A DNA stretch of 64,000 nucleotides, from assembly GCA_903813345.2 (NCBI GenBank), contig CAIIXF020000007.1:17342714-17406713 (forward strand). The letters are read 5' to 3'. Under the pieces are notes generated by a model. That model was not told the origin of the DNA, ran no database searches, and saw only the letters and a list, made by a program, of their open reading frames with translations. Numbering within the stretch: the stretch's first letter is position 1; every line of letters starts with the position of its first letter. A program made the position numbers and the translations under genes. Of this stretch, positions 36,701 through 51,700 are shown in pieces. Source of the stretch: Owenia fusiformis (taxonomy: Eukaryota; Annelida; Polychaeta; Sabellida; Oweniidae).

Positions 36701-39700
36701 AAATGACCTTAAAATGTTATTTATCTCTGAAAATTGCTATGTATTGAATAACGTATAACCAAATATTATTCAGGTTGGTGTTTCAATACAAAAAAAAAAC
36801 AGTTTTCTTCCATTCACAATATATATATATATATATATTTATATTTGAGTATGTTTGGAACCCTTCTGGATCCTTTATAAACTCTGAACAAACTGAATTA
36901 AAGCGCTGCATCATTTTAGCGCTTTAGGTTCAAATTTTGGGCCCAAATTTTGAAAGTTTAAGGCCCATTTTCTTGATAATTTGGTCTAAGGCCTATAAAC
37001 GCCTTGTAATGCCCATAAAAACTTTAAAATTTAAAAACAATAAAATCTTTTGGACCTAAATTTTTTTCTGGGCTCATCCTAGTATCTGCTTTGGCCCACA
37101 AACCTAAATATTGAATATGTGGTTAAGTTATTCATTGCATCATTATATTGCAATTTTTAGGTATAAAAGATTATTAGGGTCAAATCATTGATATTACATT
37201 ATGTTAATAGTCTTACATCATGATTCCTAATTGTCTGTAGGAAATTGCATTCTAAAAATCATTTTGAAAAGAACATTACTTCATAATTTTTTATCCAATG
37301 ATAGATTTATGTTTTAATTCTTCCTTACAGTTGTATATGTAGTATGTACTATATACTATATACTATCAAAACGTTTGACATGCATCCAATGAGTTTCTTT
37401 CATCCATTTTATACCTCTTTTAAAAATCAATTTTGTGGATTTGATATGTTTATTCATAAGACTTGTGCAAACATACTTGTAAATATAGTTTATATCTATT
37501 TTCACTTAGCTGCAAGGGTGTTAATGTGACCTTGAGGCTTGAAGACCAAGTTAATATCACTAAGAGCAATCTCAAGAATAATGCTCAAGTAAATATCATT
37601 TGCAGGTGTTTAGTATTAGGTTACTTGAGAAAATAATCACCAATGTTTTATAACACACAACCATTACATTTGCATAATAACATGTATAAGGAGAATTCCA
37701 TTGAGATTGTAGAAAGCTTTTAATTTATTAAAAACTTTACAGGGGTCATATCAATAAATTAACATTCTCAAGAAATAGGATGAGTTTGTTTTGACATCAC
37801 CCATACCCACCCACTCAAATTGAAACCTATAAGTGGATGTGGCTCACTGAATATAAACCTCAGAAATCCAAGAAACAAATTAAGGCCATCTTAAAGTGAA
37901 ATTACCCTTTTCATCCCTAATACTATCATACTGTACTAGTATACCTCATTACATCATTAGAAAGTGTGACGTCAATGTTTTTACTCAACTCTTTATTCAA
38001 TCTTGTACCACAAGCTTCTTATTATGATTTTTTGGCTCTTCTTTGCCAATTTCCATTTCCACCCTTTTGAATTAGGTGACCTTATTACTTTAACCTTGGC
38101 AGTATAACTCAAAACATTTAAATGATTTTATTCAAAAGTTTTATTCTCAAAATCCTGTTAGGGTGCATCATTTGGCAACTGATCGTAAGCGATAACAAGC
38201 TGGCGATCAATATGAGTACATCTTAATATGTTCATGTCAGTTTTTGCCGGATCTAAACAAGATGTATTTCTATCGATCAAGTATTTAACTAATCGATTTT
38301 CTGAAACTATTTTTGATGAAACATTGAGTTCAGTTTCAGCTTGTAAATTGTATCTAAGGTAGAAGATATAGAATTGGCATGGGGGGGTCAACAGAAGCTT
38401 ATCAGGATTCAGTATGTTCATTATTTGATATGTGAATACTCATAAGCATGGCACACTATCTTATGACACGGTGGTTAGAAGACAGCCATTTTTCAAAATT
38501 TTTATGAGTATTTTATGTTTTTTACTAATCATGAAAAAGTAGTGAAGCAATTTTATGGGCTTTTATGACTTTTACTATAACTGAAAATCGAGTGTAGCGA
38601 TTTTGTTGCAATTTAATACTTGAATGTTAAGAATAATAATACGCTATCTTATGACAACTTGGCTAACTTACACCGGCAACCATGGTCGTTCTATGGAATT
38701 TGCTACACTTGGTCATCGTTGTTTTCTAGTTATACATTGTTAGAAGATGATTAAGTATCTGATACAACAAGGCATTTTTATTTGTTATATTATCTAACCC
38801 AGACATGTATTCATTATAAACTCAAAGCCAAGCAATTACATAATTTCACACTTTTTAACAATTTTTACACTCAAATGCAGGCTAGACTCTCAGAACATTA
38901 TAACTCTCACAAATCAGCTGTTTTCTTGAGATGATCACATGACTGTAAATAAGTGCTCGTTGAAATGCTCTGGGGATCATTGAGTCAGCTATAATAGACT
39001 TGTGGATTTGAAAAATATTTATGGGTTTGAAAGTGGTGAATTATTCTCATTATTTCTGATCTCATTGAATCTAGTAACTTTCCATTACAAGAACTTTTCC
39101 TTCATCAATGTTGGAATCAGTTCATTTTTAAATAGAATTATGTGTTAAGGTGGATGGGGGAGGGGTGTTATCAACATGAGATTTAAAGCACAGAAGCCTC
39201 CAAAATATAAGCTCCAAGAAGGTCACCCTCACATAGACCCCAACTTAAGTATCCTCTTTCCAAAGCACACCTTTACTAGTTATTATGATTTCTACAGTAT
39301 TATAAATATATTCAGTATATCGGAGGTAGGGGTAATTTCGTGAAAAGAAGTTTTAGTTTTTGTTAAAAAGAAGTTTTCACACAATATCTGATGTTATCTT
39401 TTAAAAGAAGCCTTCTTGAATTTAAAGTAGAGTTTGTGGGTTTTTGGTCATTCAGAAGTTTTTTTCATAGACAATTATGATTGATTACATTTAGTAATAA
39501 CTTTTTTGAGATAGTACATTACCCTTGGGTTTTGTATAAGCCTGTGGTCATGACCCTCTCTAAGCATACAAAGACATTTCAATGGTATATTCATACAGTG
39601 TTGGGGGAGTTCATACAACATATATAAATAAACTTTTTATGATGTTATCTGAGGTGAAAACTATATGTCAAAGAAAAATTTGAGGCTACCATATCCATTA

Positions 39701-42700
39701 GCCTCTTATATATACCTAGCCAGGGTTCATGAAGAAAAAGCAATCTCAAATATGATACAGGTTATCTTATGAAAGGTATTTGTATTGCTGTGTCATCAAT
39801 CACTTATCTTCTAACCATTCTGCATATGTCCGGTCTTGGAGTATGCTGACCGTGACCTTATATCACCACTCACAAATTTCCTGTTTTTTAGAGATATTCT
39901 TGCTTAGAACCGACTTCATTTTTAGAGCTAACTTCATTTTTTTTCTTGATTAAGATCATCTAAATATAGTGCTTGATTAAGTAGATATATCCATCTTGGT
40001 TTGCTTGTTATATCTATCATACGTTGGCATATGAGATGAGCAGTTTGCAATATTACAGCATTACCATGGATATTATCGCTGGAAAGCTTTGGATAAAATG
40101 GACAGGTATTTAATCATTTGGAATTGATGATACATGTCATGAAGTCTAACAAAAGTTTGTGTTGAAGCATCATTGCTTTCAAGGTTGGAGATTATCATCA
40201 CGAGAAATCATGGTCTTCTATTAGCTTTTCTATAGATTGAAGGCAGAAAGATGTGATAGGTATCAGAATGGGAGATTATAAATTTCTGAATAGTTCATAT
40301 CATTTTTTTCTCAAGCTGAGATGTCATCTTGACTTGTCTTGTTTCGAAGAAAGGCTAAAATGGTATGCTTACATGTGAATGTGGGAGGACAAAGGGTGTG
40401 GGTGGAATGGGAAATTACCATGGCGACAAGTAGCAGGGTGTGGGTATCAGGTGTCAGCCACTATGAATTCATTTATGAGGAATAAAAATACTGAAACTTT
40501 AAATTATCATATCTAATCATTTCATCATTTTCATAGACTTTCACTCGCATGAAAATATGTTTGCACCCGCTTGTAAATGAGAAATCATGTGAAAAATAGA
40601 CATGTTGCCCAACTCTGGTTTGAATATTGACAATGATAATTTTGCACCTACTATCTTTTATGTTGTATAAATTAACTGGATTGTAATTATTAAATGGTTT
40701 TTGCTCCGATTGATTTTCAGGAATAAAAGAAACAATAAACAATAAAATAAACAATTTCTACTATGGATCAATGCATGAACAACAACAATGAGTGCTATTT
40801 TAAAAGAGTTTATGACACAAGAGTTCAGATGATGAGCATAAAATGCTTGGTTAAATCATGGATAATTCAAGATTTTTAATGAATAAACATATACATGTAG
40901 GACCAAAGAATTAATTAAGAATTGATTTGAAGTATATCAGCATCACTTACATCATTATCACTTAATATACAGGGTGGGCCAAAAAAAGTTTAAGGATGAA
41001 TATCATATGATATAATGTTAAACCATGCCATATACAGGGTGTCCCGAAAGTATGGGGCCCCCTAGGCAGACATATACCAGTGTCCTCATAGTATGTGTCA
41101 TATATCATTTTAAAGCTTATTCAAAGTTACATTGATTTGCCAAGTATCATAGTTTAACTCCCAAATGGGAAAAAGTTACAGTCATTTTAAAAGTTAGTGT
41201 TTTGTCAAAATAAAGTTCAATTTTACACCACATATAAAGTCAATGTGTCCCCCCTTGGCCATATTAACAGCAGCTATTATCTTCAGATATGACCTTAAAA
41301 GCCCTTCAAATAGGGATGTGGGATTTTATAACCCTCTTAAAACCTGTTAAGGGACTTTAGAAGAGTTTCCTTAGAGTTTCTACCCTCTTTTTCCAACTCA
41401 ATATCCCTCTGACCCGAAAAGAATTGCTGCTGTTAAGATGGCCCGGGAGGACACATTGACTAGTGATTTGGTGTAAAATTGAACTTAATTTTGACCAAAC
41501 ACTAAATTTTCAAATGCCTGTATTTTTTTCACATTTGAGAGTTGAACTATGATACTTGGCGAATCAATGTAACTTTGGATAAGCTTTCAAATGATATATA
41601 ACACATACTATGACGACACTGGTCTATGTCTGCCTAGGGGGGGGGGCCCCATACTTTCGGGACACCCTGTATTATATATCCTTTAAAGATAAATCATTTC
41701 CTAACAATATGACACCATCTGATTGAGTTATCTCTTAAATTTGAAATACATGGAAATGAATGCACAAACTTTGAAAAAATAAATCCATCCTTTCTTCCAG
41801 CAGTGTATTGCTATATGAAAAATTCTGGTAAAATTCTACCTGATTAGGCTTATTGCAATTTGAGCCAATATAATCTAGTTATAATGCTTGAGATTTGCTT
41901 ATATGTCAATCTCCTACAATCTAATTACTTCACTCAACACATAAAAAACTAGGTGAGCTATGAAATTAAAGTTGAATAAAATACAAGATAGTATCACAGG
42001 GCATTCAGTATAAGCTGGAGGCCTGGATGTAGCAGTTAGAGAGAGTCAGTATGCCATCCCTGGATGTTTATTCTAGCAATCAATGAATTGTTTTAACTTT
42101 ACATGGCTTAACTCAGGTATAATTGGATACTTCACATCCTTTAGCATGCTACATATCAGGATGTTAAATGAAAATATTCTTTCATCAGGAAAAAATGTTT
42201 CTTTACTTAACATACAAGCAGCTATTATATTTAAGCTGTATGTATGTTTGAATGTATTTAAGGTTTTTAGATACACCTTTAGACAGATGGGTGAGATAAT
42301 TTTATTAGGTATTTGACATCACATATCTTTGTTCTAGCTGTCCATATGGCAACCTTGCTTAATGGAGATCTGCACAATGAGAATTTTTTCATTATGTAAT
42401 TGTCATAATTATAAATACCAATATCTCATGAAATAGGCATGTACTTTGGTTTGGTTTGGATATTATGGTTAAAGTATTGTTCAAAATATTGGATAAAATG
42501 TTAATCTTTTTCATTCTTTTATAATATTTTTATTTTATTTTTTAAGTTGAAATTTCTACATATTATTGTATGAAAAACTAATTAACTAGTATATAGTTAA
42601 ATACATACAACTGGAAAAGACATGGATTCTGATGACAAAAATACCTTGTAACTACAATTTTACCTAATAGAGATTTTAGCCAGTTTTAGACATTTTAAGT

Positions 42701-45700
42701 CAGATAAGGTAGATATTGGGTCAAATTTGAGAAAATATTATGAGAAAATCACCTTACATCAGTGCCTTTATATTCCAGTCCGTGAGCTATGCAGAGTTGG
42801 GGACATAAGCAGGGAGAGCATGTCCCTCCCTCTGGACACATGCATTCCTGCAATGAGTGGTACAAACCTACTACAAAACCCTCTCATCAGTGCAATATCA
42901 AATGGGACAAAATCCTCTCCATCTAGCCCCATGTTACGTCGTACTCCGAGACAGGATTCAGATGAGACGCACATTGCAGTAGATTTTACGAGTGGCCACA
43001 TGTCATGCATCCCTACAGTGAGTATTTTTTATGAAGTAATGTACAAATAGTGACTGCCATTGAGGGAAATAGTGCAAAATATTTTCCTCAAGGGAATATC
43101 CTGTCCACTGACATGTTCCCGAGGCTGCAGGCCGAGGGAACAAGTCAGTGGACAGGATATTCCCGAGAGGAAAATTTTTACACTATTTCCCGAAAATGTG
43201 GCAGTCACTATTTGTTTTATTTTATACCTGATAAGTACTCTGTAAACAAAAACAAAATGAGAAGTCTTTTCATTTCAATATCAAATGTTCACAGGTTCTT
43301 ATTGGCATTTAAAGGCATTTTACCTTTCAACTCCTATAATCTCAGATTTGGGGGAAGATAAAATGTACTATTGACAGCTGGTCACATGACCTAACTGGTG
43401 ATTAGTACAATTCATCTTCCCTGAAAGCAGGGATTTAGGACTTTCCAGGGAATTAGTTCATCTTTTCCATGTCATGTGACCATGAATAAGCCAATGAGCA
43501 TCTAGAATACATTTGAGGTATATAATAATGTAAACTAACTGATGAGGAATCTGGTATATCTTTTTGTTTACATATTGCAATATAATTATCAACAGTGGCA
43601 GCATGTCATCTAAATTAAACTGCAATGTGACCTTGACCCTTTGATAAGTATAATAAAAAACCCATAAATGTAAATAATGACATTTCTTGAATAAGTGGAC
43701 TGGTTATGTTGAATCTTTCAGGAACTTTCCATAGAACTTTCCTTGATTGTGCATAATTTCATTGATACTACATGTCTATTATTAGAGATATTGCCAAAGG
43801 TCTCCTTTTTTCTGGTTACCTTGCATGATAAATACCCTTTAATACTGACATTTTAGAAATTAATTGAAATATATTTTGCCAATGATCATGCCACATCCTG
43901 TTCAAGGTTTTTATTATTTATATAGTCATTTTCAGTTCAATTTCCGCCCCCAAATACGAATAGAATAATCCTAGTAAATTGATTGCTGCAATTTATACAA
44001 TTAGACTCCTTAATTCCAATAACTGTAAAAATGTTTGAAGCATCTGTCCTTTCATGTTTTAGATTTACTCACAACTCAACACATGCATATGCATGTGCAT
44101 ATATATTGAAACATTGTACATTATGTATTTACTTTTTATGGTCGAACATATTTATTATCCCAATGAACGAAGTTCAGTAGGGATATAGTGAAGCCCTTCA
44201 TCCACCCATCAGTCCGTCCGTCCATCCGTCCGTCAATCCGAAAAATAACTCGAATACTAGTGGATGAATTTGCTTTAAAATTGGTGGAAAGATATTGGGA
44301 AATTGTTTTATGCAAATTTTCTTTCTCAATATTTGGTGAAAATCTTAGGTTTTTCTTTTTAAACGAAAGAAATGAATATTATTGTTTGAAACTTTGGTAG
44401 TATATCAACTTCTATATATATCACAGTTTTTCATCTTGACCCTGCAGGCAAAATAGTGAAATATTGGACCTTGGGCCTTTGGCCAATATCTATATATTTA
44501 TTATATTGCCCTTTGAAATGATGTTATTGTACTATGGTCTTTATGATTTGTGCCTTTGAAACTCCTCAGTGGTCACCCAAATGCTTAAATTGGAATTTCT
44601 GATATACCTTTAATGTATGATTTTTAATATCTGCCAGTTTAATCAATGGTAAATATTACATTGTGACATACATTTATTTAGATTCATGAATATAGCGTTC
44701 GTTGGGATTTGCTACTCCGTGGGGTTGCTGGCTTCTAGTTCAAATTATATTTCTACCATTCTTGGACCTTGGTCCCATCTCCTCCTTTTGCTTTATTTTG
44801 GAGAAGTGAGGTTTTCACCATGTGAGCCCACAAAATGGTGCCATTTTTATGTCACCACCATAAGCGGTGACATATTGTTAATAGTCTCCAACTTTTTTGT
44901 GGATGGTGTTCGGCATCTGTAAAAAATGGCAGGTAGTGATTTTGCATGTTAATGCCTGGTTAGAATTTTGCATTCCAAGTTAATAGAACGTCTGGGTCAG
45001 ATGTGGTTTTTGAGTCTAGACAATACATCTCGACAATGAATTGAATTCAGAATCCAAAGGAGTGTCTCATTTTAACCCCTCTTAGGTGTACCATAGATTA
45101 AATCGGAAATTGATTTCCACTCCCAGTAAATCTCAATAGACTCTCATGAAGCCCTTTGTATACCTTCAAGTTAGACATGCCATCAGCATCAGACATTATG
45201 CTGATTGCTAATGAGATAAAACATCACCTTTAAGTGCAATATATCACAATTACATTTTTATAAAAAAGGACATGCTATTCCTTTTGAAGATTTTAAAGAA
45301 ACATCTCCTTTTATATTAACAACTTCTTTGATATTTTTTTAGTATGGTAAGAGACATATAACATTTATTTATCGATCAGAACATCATTTCTTGTACTTGT
45401 ATATGACAAGCATTCAATTTCTGTAACAAATTGTTACTATTTTGTATATATTTGCAATAACTTGCGTGGTGGTGTTATATTGACATGTTTAGGCCTTGTG
45501 GATAACCTGCTGTTGTTATATCACCACCATAAGTGGTTGGTGGTTGGTGTTCGGAGTATGTAACAAATGGCAGTTGGTGACATTTTGCATGTTAATGCCT
45601 TGTTTTACAATGTTCAAATCTTGTATTTCAGGAGACAGTTAGTTTCTTTAGGGATGACAAGTCACCTACAGAGCTGTGCATCAACCAGCATCGTAAAGCC

Positions 45701-48700
45701 TTGGATCTCTGCCACCTTCTTACCCTGAAAACACATGTTAAGGAAGACAAGAACTGGGTGATAGTGGAGCACCTTGGAAAGCATAATATAGGTAGGGTTC
45801 TTTATACTGGGTGACAGTGGTTTCTTGAGGACATGCTTTTTAAGTCCTGCATTACCAATAGGTAGCTCTCACATCAAAGGGTTTAATTGCATTTTGCAGA
45901 ACTTAAACAATATTGGTGCTGAAATTGTTTCATTGTGCTACATCAAAGGTATAGATTAGTACAAAAACTTGATCCTATGGATAACCATTTTAGTTTATAT
46001 TTGATTTAAAATCTAGGAACACTATTTAAACAAGAATTACTGAAGCTAAATCTGTAAAAGATTTTTCAAATACACCCTGCCACATTTTGCTTTCGTTTTG
46101 CTACACTGAAGATGCTATGATTTATTGCTGAGATTTATAATGTAATTGGTTGTAGGTTGCAATCTTTCCAAGCAAATATATGATTAACTTATTTGTAATT
46201 TTGAAAAAGTACAACCAATAACATCATCAATATATCCAATACATCATAGCTTCTTTGATGTACTGAAAGATGACAGGGTTTATTAGAAAGGTTTGTTGTT
46301 TAATATTTTGTTGTTTGAAAGCGAGATCCATCCATTCAATAGTTTTAAAGCTTCTCATTGGCCAGATCTTAAACCTAGTATCCTGTTGTGTCATTTAGTT
46401 GCAGTTGAAATTAGTGGTTGGAGTTAATACTGCATTATTGAGAACTGTACGAGTTTGACCTTATACCGGTATCAAAATCTGCTATCGGCAATGGACGGCA
46501 TTTACCTGAATCAGATTCCCAGGCAGACCCAGCCAAATTCCTTCATCAGTACACTATTTATTGTAGTTATCGATATTGGTCCATGTTAATACCAGTAGCA
46601 CTTTTCACTAATTGGAACTATTATTTCTTGGTCTTCGGTGCTCACTTAATGAGATGTTGAAGTTTTGATTTTTTGTGTTAAAAAGAACTAGAGAGGTTTG
46701 AAAAAGAGTTGATGAAGAGTATGTCTCAAAAAATTGTCAAAGTTTTACAATGTTATTTGCTCTCATTCCATGTCATGTATATTTTCTAAAAAGATCAATC
46801 GTTCTAATTTTATTTTAGTATAATCCTTCCTTTTAAGGTTATTTAGTGAAAAATTGAAAGGGGGATGTCTGCTTTGTCAATTATATTGAACTTTTACAAC
46901 ATTGTACTCTGCATGTATGTCTAACCCAGTTCCTTCAAGAATGAGTTCATTTTTAGATGTTTCCTTGATTTACCTACTAAATCAGGGGCATAGCCAGCTT
47001 TCAGTCAGCGGGGGTAGGTGCGATTGCCAAAAAAATTATGTTTTCAGTCAGGGGGAATGCGATTGTGGTTTAAGGTTTAAGATTTGTTACAAATATTGGT
47101 ACAACTTCCTTCAAATTTGAGCTAGAAGCCGTAAATAAAGCTCTTTTATTCTTCTATCTCGTTGTTGTATATACATGACACACACAGGTTTTATTGTGCA
47201 TTATACTTGCATTGTTGTTTAAAATGATGTATTATCAATTTGTTTCCAGAAAGAAACCTTGAAGACCATGAGAATGTTTTAAAGGTCTACAGCTCTTGGA
47301 AAGACTATTCACATAATAAATTCTACTTCAGAAAAGATCTAAGAAAATATGAAGTCTTTCAGAACCCAGAGGTAAGTAAAAGAATTTTAATGAAGTCTTC
47401 AGATAAAATGTAGACTTTCCTATATTACATAATGCATGTACATGTATATAATCCAAGATCCTCGTTGTCCAAAAGTATCATTTTGTTTGAAACGATGAAG
47501 AAATCGCAAATCTTTATATGATGAAACAACTCTATATTGCAATAAATTTTATCCATCCGAAATGTGCAAAATCACCCTCTTATTGTCAAAACCAAAAGGA
47601 GTTGTTCATTTTCAATTCTTCCTCAGCAGCAGAGGCAAAATTATTGACTCTTCTGGGCAATCAAAATCAAATCTATTATTGTAACTCAGGTGCTAGTATT
47701 GTTGACTATTGCATAATTTTACCACTTTCCAGGAAATCTTCCCCAGCCACAAAGACTATTGATTGCTCTTTCTTTGACCAATCAAAATTGAGTGTTCCAA
47801 CTGAGGTTCTACCAATAATTGATCATTTTTCCACTTTGCAGCAATTCTTCCCAAGCAGTATGCTGAAGTGTGACAGCTTGGAGGAGGTCGGTGACAGCCA
47901 GAACTTGGACATTCAGGTTCAGAGGGCCAAACACATACTTCTTCAGGTATTTTTCATGAAATAGATATTTGGCAGATTTCAACTTTCTGTCAAAACAATA
48001 GTGAAATAATTTACTCTTTACATCTTTAGATTGGTGGGTGTGAAATGCGTGTAATTAAACCCACCGTGTGAAGACGTATACAGTATCAGATATATGTTAC
48101 ACATAAACAATCTGTCCGGATTACCTCAATCCAAACTGATTGTTTAGGGGTAACACATATCTGATAAATGTTTCCTATTTGTAAAATCATATAGAAAGTT
48201 TATAACTTCCAAAATACAAAAATAACTTGTATTGATAGGTCATCTTGATCACCACTGCTCAATGAAGGGTATAAATAGTGTACAAAAGTGGCATTTTCAA
48301 ATTCTTTCCTTTGTAGAGAGGATTAATGTTTAGTGTGTCGCTATAGAATGTATCATATTCACAAATATTAATATAATTGAGTACCCAACATGCCTGTCAC
48401 AAATTCTAATTAAAAACTGACTCCAAAGTGTGCGCACGTAAATCTGCACTGATTGTTTTTGTATAGCACTGTCTGCATAATAGCACACTAGAGTGTGTCT
48501 CCCATCTTATCTGTCAATTTGAAAAATACTTATCTATAACTGTATTTTCAGAACCTGTTCAGCACAATGGATAACCTTCCAGATATACAAGGTTGTTTGC
48601 TACTACGAGAAAAAAGCAAACGTTCTTGGAAAAAAACATTCTTCATACTCAACAATTCAGGACTCTTTTACTCTTCTAAGGGATCTTCAAAAGACCCCAA

Positions 48701-51700
48701 ACATTTGTTGCAATTTGCTGATCTCTCCGAGTGTGAAGTTTACACTTGTTGTCACCCTAAGAAAAACTTGCACTCCCCCACTGATTACTGCTTAGCCTTG
48801 AAGGTGAGTGATGCATTTCATTTTATTCATTACATAATGATTTTGGAATGTTCTTGGTGTTATTGTCCAACTGTTTCATCTCTTAATATGTGATTCAGTT
48901 TCTATTCAAGAATCATAGAGCTATGCTGTTAGTGCATTTAACAAATCCCAGTACTAGTCACAGTACATGGTGCTTTATTTAGTCATATTTTTATAACTTT
49001 TCTGTGATTTATTATATGAAACTTTAGGCCTTTATGTTTTGAAATGGGGAAAAGTTTAATGAGTTTTATAAAAGTCTGACAGGGCTGAATAGAACTACTC
49101 TGAAAAGTATATGTTTGACTTGTTATGATAAATTCACAGCTAATATACAGGGCGAAATTTACTTATTGGGCTTGATTTCACATCATTAGATTCATTACTA
49201 TTTTTAGGGGTAAAATAATAAAAATCATAAACAAGTCAAATTCTTTACTTCAGAGAATATTTTTAATTTATTGAGACTTTCGACTAATATCCCTTAGTCT
49301 TTTTCAAAATATAACAGCATGTATACATTTATGTGACGTCATAAACAGACAATGGAAAATTTAATTATGTAACAAATGACCTAGTAACCTAAAAAATCAC
49401 AACAACAAAAAACATAGATACGAAAAAACGAATGACCTAATAATAACCTTAAGATAAATATATCATCGTTATGGTAACAATTAAACTCAAATATTACTAT
49501 TGCATACTTTGCTATACCATTCTTAATTTACAATATTTTATGATACAAATTGTCCAACTGATACCCATTATCTCTGTTCATTTTAGGTTGCATTGTTTTA
49601 ATATGAATTGCTTCCTTAACCCTACGTTTAAGATCATGACTCTCATTATCAATGATTTTTACATTGTTCCAGTTTATATTATGATCATATTCCATGGAAT
49701 GTTCAATAACCGCAGAAGCAAGACCTCCAGTCGACAGTAATGTGGGTCTACGATGTTCTCTGATTCTAGTAACTAGTTCCCGCTTTGTTTCACCTACATA
49801 AGTTACTAGAATCAGAGAACATCGTAGACCCACATTACTGTCGACTGGAGGTCTTGCTTCTGCGGTTATTGAACATTCCATGGAATATGATCATAATATA
49901 AACTGGAACAATGTAAAAATCATTGATAATGAGAGTCATGATCTTAAACGTAGGGTTAAGGAAGCAATTCATATTAAAACAATGCAACCTAAAATGAACA
50001 GAGATAATGGGTATCAGTTGGACAATTTGTATCATAAAATATTGTAAATTAAGAATGGTATAGCAAAGTATGCAATAGTAATATTTGAGTTTAATTGTTA
50101 CCATAACGATGATATATTTATCTTAAGGTTATTATTAGGTCATTCGTTTTTTCGTATCTATGTTTTTTGTTGTTGTGATTTTTTAGGTTACTAGGTCATT
50201 TGTTACATAATTAAATTTTCCATTGTCTGTTTATGACGTCACATAAATGTATACATGCTGTTATATTTTGAAAAAGACTAAGGGATATTAGTCGAAAGTC
50301 TCAATAAATTAAAAATATTCTCTGAAGTAAAGAATTTGACTTGTTTCTGATATATTAACCAGAGAGATGAACTTACATAGAACTAATAAAAATCATGTTT
50401 AAAATCTCCCAGTTATGAACAGTTTGAGACAGACTTAACAATGGTTTGAAGCATTAAACATATACCCTAGCCAAAGAGGAAAATGTAATTTAAAGGGAAA
50501 AACACCAGTGAGCTTGTGGGACAATGATTTAAATCTTTTCAAAATTTCCACCTGTTAGGTTTTCATAATATAAACACAATTCATTTTGAAAAGTTAAACA
50601 AAATTTTTGTTAACAAAGCAGAGGGTGTGTTTGAGACACAAAAAATTAGGCCTTATTATTACGAGATATTAATATTTGGTCAAGTGAAAATGTGGTCATG
50701 TAAAATGTTGCAAATATGAAAAACTTTACATGAAGAAATATGTTTGTTTGGCTTTGGAATTTTCTGGAAACCTCTGGAAATGTTTTTGGTATTTTAAATT
50801 TCATATGCCCACCTTATCACCAAATAATGTCTATCTGTAAAGGTCTTGTCCAATACAAGATCAATGGCATTATGATCTTTAATAAACTAACTGTTCACAA
50901 ATAGTTCCAACATTTGGTGCTCCAGGCCTTTTCAATATCACTTTGTGGTATATGGTGGCTGGTAATCAATTTTTGATATTCACATGCGGAAAATTTCATT
51001 TTATATCGATTGAATCCTTTCACTGAACGTAGTTTATATTTCAATGCCTTCATACAGAGTCCTATATAGACATCTTCAAGGTGAAAGTATGGTGTATTAG
51101 GTGATATTTTCACTATGTCTTTAACAACTTGCATTGTTGTGACGTAGCCTGTGCCAGAACAAAATTCAGGGAAGTATTTAAACGGGTATTGCTGCATAGA
51201 AACATACCATTTTGAAGTCTTTTTTCTCACTGGCATAGCCTTTGAAAAGCAGGAGCCAATGATTTCATTTTTAATTTTAAACGAATCAAGAAAGTGTAAA
51301 AGTCTTGGAGTGTTCACCCACATATCAGCATCAGTTTTCATAACATACTCTGCATTTGAGCAGAATTCGACAGCCCACTGGAGACCAGACATTGTTTTTA
51401 GAGTGAGATTTCTGTACACATCCATGAAGTCTTTGATGAGGATATCTCCATGTGTTTTTGCTTCTTTAAGAGCCTCTATGTTCCAGTTATTTTTTCTAGT
51501 ATGCTTCCCTAATAAGAAAACATACCTCAGCTCTCCTGTGTTATTGTTAGAAATACTTAACCATGTTTTGCGTAGCGTATTCCTCGTCTTAACGTCATTG
51601 TGGATAGTAAATATGATCACAAGTAGCTTAATATGTTTGGAGTCATATGTTGAGCACAAGTTTTTGTTTTTATAGATGTACGTGAATTTTGGGAAACATG

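Noticed and set aside
47518-47964. 148-codon frame as a separate gene
   Set aside because: Its end is the real GRB exon 47842-47946. The upstream part is intron without a supporting start.
49471-50104. Two identical 89-codon frames facing each other
   Set aside because: They are the antisense of the Penelope-like arms, and appear twice only because of the inverted duplex.
50338-50383. Hammerhead ribozyme at the Penelope-like 3' end
   Set aside because: Such ribozymes are known in these elements, and a GTCGAAAGTC box is present, but I could not find the CTGANGA core in the arms.
51151-51675. 174-codon plus-strand frame
   Set aside because: Shadow frame opposite the GT31 catalytic domain.
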